Shown here in pieces: positions 62,230 through 64,000 of a stretch of DNA of 64,000 nt. Below the pieces are notes generated by a model. It did no database searches, was not told where the DNA came from, and worked only from the letters and a program-made list of their open reading frames with translations. Position 1 is the stretch's first letter. Each line of letters opens with the position of its first letter. Where the stretch lies: contig NZ_JAAOXD010000004.1 of the NCBI RefSeq assembly GCF_014694315.1, forward strand, positions 293,976-357,975, in the 5' to 3' direction. The translations under genes were made by a program, and so were the position numbers. Source of the DNA: Arthrobacter ipis (GTDB lineage Bacteria > Actinomycetota > Actinomycetes > Actinomycetales > Micrococcaceae).

Positions 62230-63539
62230 CCCAGAAGAACGAGGCGTTCGACGCCGTCGACATCATCCGGACCAAGCGCGACAAGGGCGCACTGAGCCCT
62301 GAGCAGATTGACTGGACCATCGATGCGTATACCCGCGGCGTCATCGCGGAGGAGCAGATGGCGGCGCTGAACATGGCCATCCTGCTCAACGGCATGGACC
62401 GTGCCGAGATCTCGCAGTGGACCGCGGCGATGATCGCCTCGGGGGAGCGGATGGATTTCTCCGGCCTCCGGCGGCCCGACGGCGGCGTGAAAGTAACCAC
62501 CGACAAGCACTCCACGGGCGGGGTGGGGGACAAGATCACCCTGCCGCTGGCGCCCCTCGTCGCCGTCTTCGGAGTGGCGGTGCCGCAGCTGTCCGGGCGC
62601 GGGCTGGGCCACACCGGCGGCACGCTGGACAAACTCGAGTCCATTCCGGGCTGGCGCGCGGCCTTGAGCAACGCCGAAATGCTGGCCCAGCTGCAGGAAG
62701 TGGGCGCGGTGATCTGCGCCGCCGGACCGGGGCTTGCCCCTGCGGACAAGAAGCTTTACGCCCTGCGCGACGTTACGGGCACCGTCGAGTCCATCCCGCT
62801 GCTTGCCTCGTCGATCATGAGCAAGAAGATTGCCGAGGGCACGGGCTCGCTGGTGCTGGACGTCAAGGTGGGCAGCGGGGCGTTCATGAAGGACGAGGCC
62901 GGGGCACGCGAACTTGCGGAGACCATGGTGGCTCTGGGCAAGGACGCCGGGGTGGAAACCGTAGCCCTACTGACCAACATGGGCACACCGCTCGGGCTGA
63001 CCGCGGGCAACGCCATCGAGGTGGAGGAATCCGTTGAGGTCCTCGCCGGCGGCGGCCCGGCCGACGTGGTCGAACTGACGGTGCGGCTCGCGGAGGAAAT
63101 GCTGCGGTGCGCCGGTGTTTCGGACGCCGATCCGGCCGCGGCGCTCAAGGACGGCAGGGCGATGGACGTCTGGAACCGGATGATCGCGGCGCAAGGCGGC
63201 GACCCACGGGCGAAGCTGCCGGTGGCTCGGGAATCTGAAACCATCTATGCGCCCGCCGACGGAGTGCTCGTGGAGCTCGACGCGTTCGCCGTGGGTGTGG
63301 CGGCCTGGCGGCTTGGCGCCGGGCGGGCCCGCAAGGAAGACGCAGTGCAGGCAGCTGCGGGCGTCCGCATGCACGCCAAGCCCGGCGCAACTGTGCGTGC
63401 CGGAGAACCCCTGATGACCCTGCTGACGGACACGCCTGAGAAGTTTGCCCGGGCCAAGGCGGCCCTTGACCACGCCGTCACCATCGCACCGGCTGGCTCC
63501 GGGCCGGCCCAGCAGCTCATCATCGACCGCATCGCCTGA
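62226..63539 (+). CDS. deoA: Thymidine (pyrimidine-nucleoside) phosphorylase
   Basis: 437 aa from the GTG at 62226, with GGAGG eight bases upstream. It cleaves (deoxy)uridine or thymidine with phosphate to base and (deoxy)ribose-1-phosphate. Phosphate motif KVTTDKHSTGGVGDKITLPL, SGRGLGHTGGTLDKLESIPG, LPLLASSIMSKKIAEGTGSL and the C-terminal PYNP domain (HAKPGATVRAGEPLMTLLTD) are present. Coupled to cdd, so cytidine is converted to uridine and then phosphorolysed. Confidence 0.96.
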   Translation: MTQKNEAFDAVDIIRTKRDKGALSPEQIDWTIDAYTRGVIAEEQMAALNMAILLNGMDRAEISQWTAAMIASGERMDFSGLRRPDGGVKVTTDKHSTGGVGDKITLPLAPLVAVFGVAVPQLSGRGLGHTGGTLDKLESIPGWRAALSNAEMLAQLQEVGAVICAAGPGLAPADKKLYALRDVTGTVESIPLLASSIMSKKIAEGTGSLVLDVKVGSGAFMKDEAGARELAETMVALGKDAGVETVALLTNMGTPLGLTAGNAIEVEESVEVLAGGGPADVVELTVRLAEEMLRCAGVSDADPAAALKDGRAMDVWNRMIAAQGGDPRAKLPVARESETIYAPADGVLVELDAFAVGVAAWRLGAGRARKEDAVQAAAGVRMHAKPGATVRAGEPLMTLLTDTPEKFARAKAALDHAVTIAPAGSGPAQQLIIDRIA

Positions 63540-63541
63540 CC

Positions 63542-64000
63542 GTGCAGGCCATCAACGACTTCATCCTGGCTGCCGCCGGGCAGCCCTGGGTGCTTTTCAT
63601 CGTCCTGGCCTGCTGCGTCATCGACGGCTTCTTCCCGCCCATTCCGAGCGAATCGGTGGTGGTGGGGCTGGCGGCCGTCGCCGCAACGGCGGACGTTCCC
63701 AACCCGTGGCTGCTCGCGGCCGTAGCAGGACTGGGCGCCTTCACCGGCGACAACGCCGCCTACCTCATCGGCCGCGGTGTGGGCACACAGCGCTGGCGGT
63801 GGATGCGCGGGCCGCGGATGCAGCGGGCATTCCGGTGGGCCGGGCGCGAACTGCGCAAGCGGCCGGCGTCGCTGATCCTCGTGGCGCGGTTCGTCCCCAT
63901 CGGCCGGGTGGCAGTCAACCTGACCGCGGGCGCCACCCACTATTCACATCTGCGCTTCGTCGGGCTGACTGTGCTTTCCGCCACCCTTTGGGCCTCGTAT
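63542..64000 (+). CDS. DedA-family membrane protein, partial at the window edge
   Basis: 153 codons are visible from the GTG at 63542. Hydrophobic start PWVLFIVLACCVIDGFFPPI followed by the DedA/SNARE-associated motifs FPPIPSESVVVGLAAVAATA, GAFTGDNAAYLIGRGVG and VARFVPIGRVAVNLTAGATH. The R in FVPIGR and the acidic residue in the first motif are those needed in E. coli DedA proteins. Recent work links the family to undecaprenyl-phosphate and lipid flipping. The C-terminus lies outside the window. Confidence 0.85.
   Translation, partial: MQAINDFILAAAGQPWVLFIVLACCVIDGFFPPIPSESVVVGLAAVAATADVPNPWLLAAVAGLGAFTGDNAAYLIGRGVGTQRWRWMRGPRMQRAFRWAGRELRKRPASLILVARFVPIGRVAVNLTAGATHYSHLRFVGLTVLSATLWASY

Overview
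The window is high-GC chromosomal DNA from an actinobacterium of the Micrococcaceae, most probably Arthrobacter or Pseudarthrobacter. This is an inference from the gene content: a monomeric NADP isocitrate dehydrogenase, a large-subunit catalase, PRC-barrel/DUF2382 and Holin-X stress proteins, an sdhCDAB operon and DUF6350 next to purN. It is also supported by GTG/TTG starts, GTGA stop-start overlaps and many -10 boxes of the form TANNNT lying 6-9 nt before a start codon (leaderless transcripts). I saw no tRNA, rRNA, CRISPR array, prophage or intact insertion sequence.

Layout. 1-5.4 kb: stress and envelope genes (Holin-X protein, a GEPAYGQPAYG-repeat protein, PRC-barrel/DUF2382, a MarR regulator, a 69-aa peptide with four IGNWPDPM repeats, a Pro/Val-rich secreted protein). 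5.5-12 kb: membrane proteins, purN, an MFS transporter and purH. 12-19.4 kb: a secreted trypsin-like protease with an overlapping 58-aa small ORF that shares a propeptide motif, icd, a START-like protein and katE. 19.5-24.4 kb: a lipoprotein plus Ser/Thr kinase pair, an LANTG cell-wall protein with eleven DVNLG repeats, and a second secreted protein ending in DPGSSPD. 24.5-26 kb: two broken genes. 26-31.4 kb: a monosaccharide ABC transporter with its ROK regulator and two matching predicted operators. 31.6-37.7 kb: a lysine 2-monooxygenase (DavAB-type) catabolic locus with a PucR regulator and an amino-acid permease. 37.7-42.7 kb: carbonic anhydrase-like protein, SMR pump, methyltransferase, purU and a ZTP riboswitch in front of glyA-folD. 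42.8-48 kb: a NarL-type two-component system, a SHOCT protein and an ABC-2 exporter. 48-53 kb: xthA, trpS, a 2H phosphoesterase, a YihY/BrkB protein and an alpha/beta hydrolase. 53.2-56.8 kb: the succinate dehydrogenase operon. 57-64 kb: mannose-1-phosphate guanylyltransferase, an M20 amidohydrolase, ohrR-ohr-oxidoreductase, cdd-deoA with a 19-aa leader peptide, and a partial DedA gene.

How the genes work together. One-carbon and purine metabolism recurs: purN and purH consume 10-formyl-THF, purU hydrolyses it, and glyA-folD, under a ZTP riboswitch, resupply it. General and oxidative stress also recurs: katE, the START-like protein, PRC-barrel/DUF2382 and the repeat protein share a near-palindromic TAAGCATGCTTA element in their divergent promoter regions, and ohrR-ohr has its own OhrR box. 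The signals most worth following up are that shared stress element, the IGNWPDPM repeat peptide, the protease-linked small ORF, the ROK operator pair, the ACTCC-N4-GGAGT pair around the two-component system, and the two DPGSSPD paralogues.
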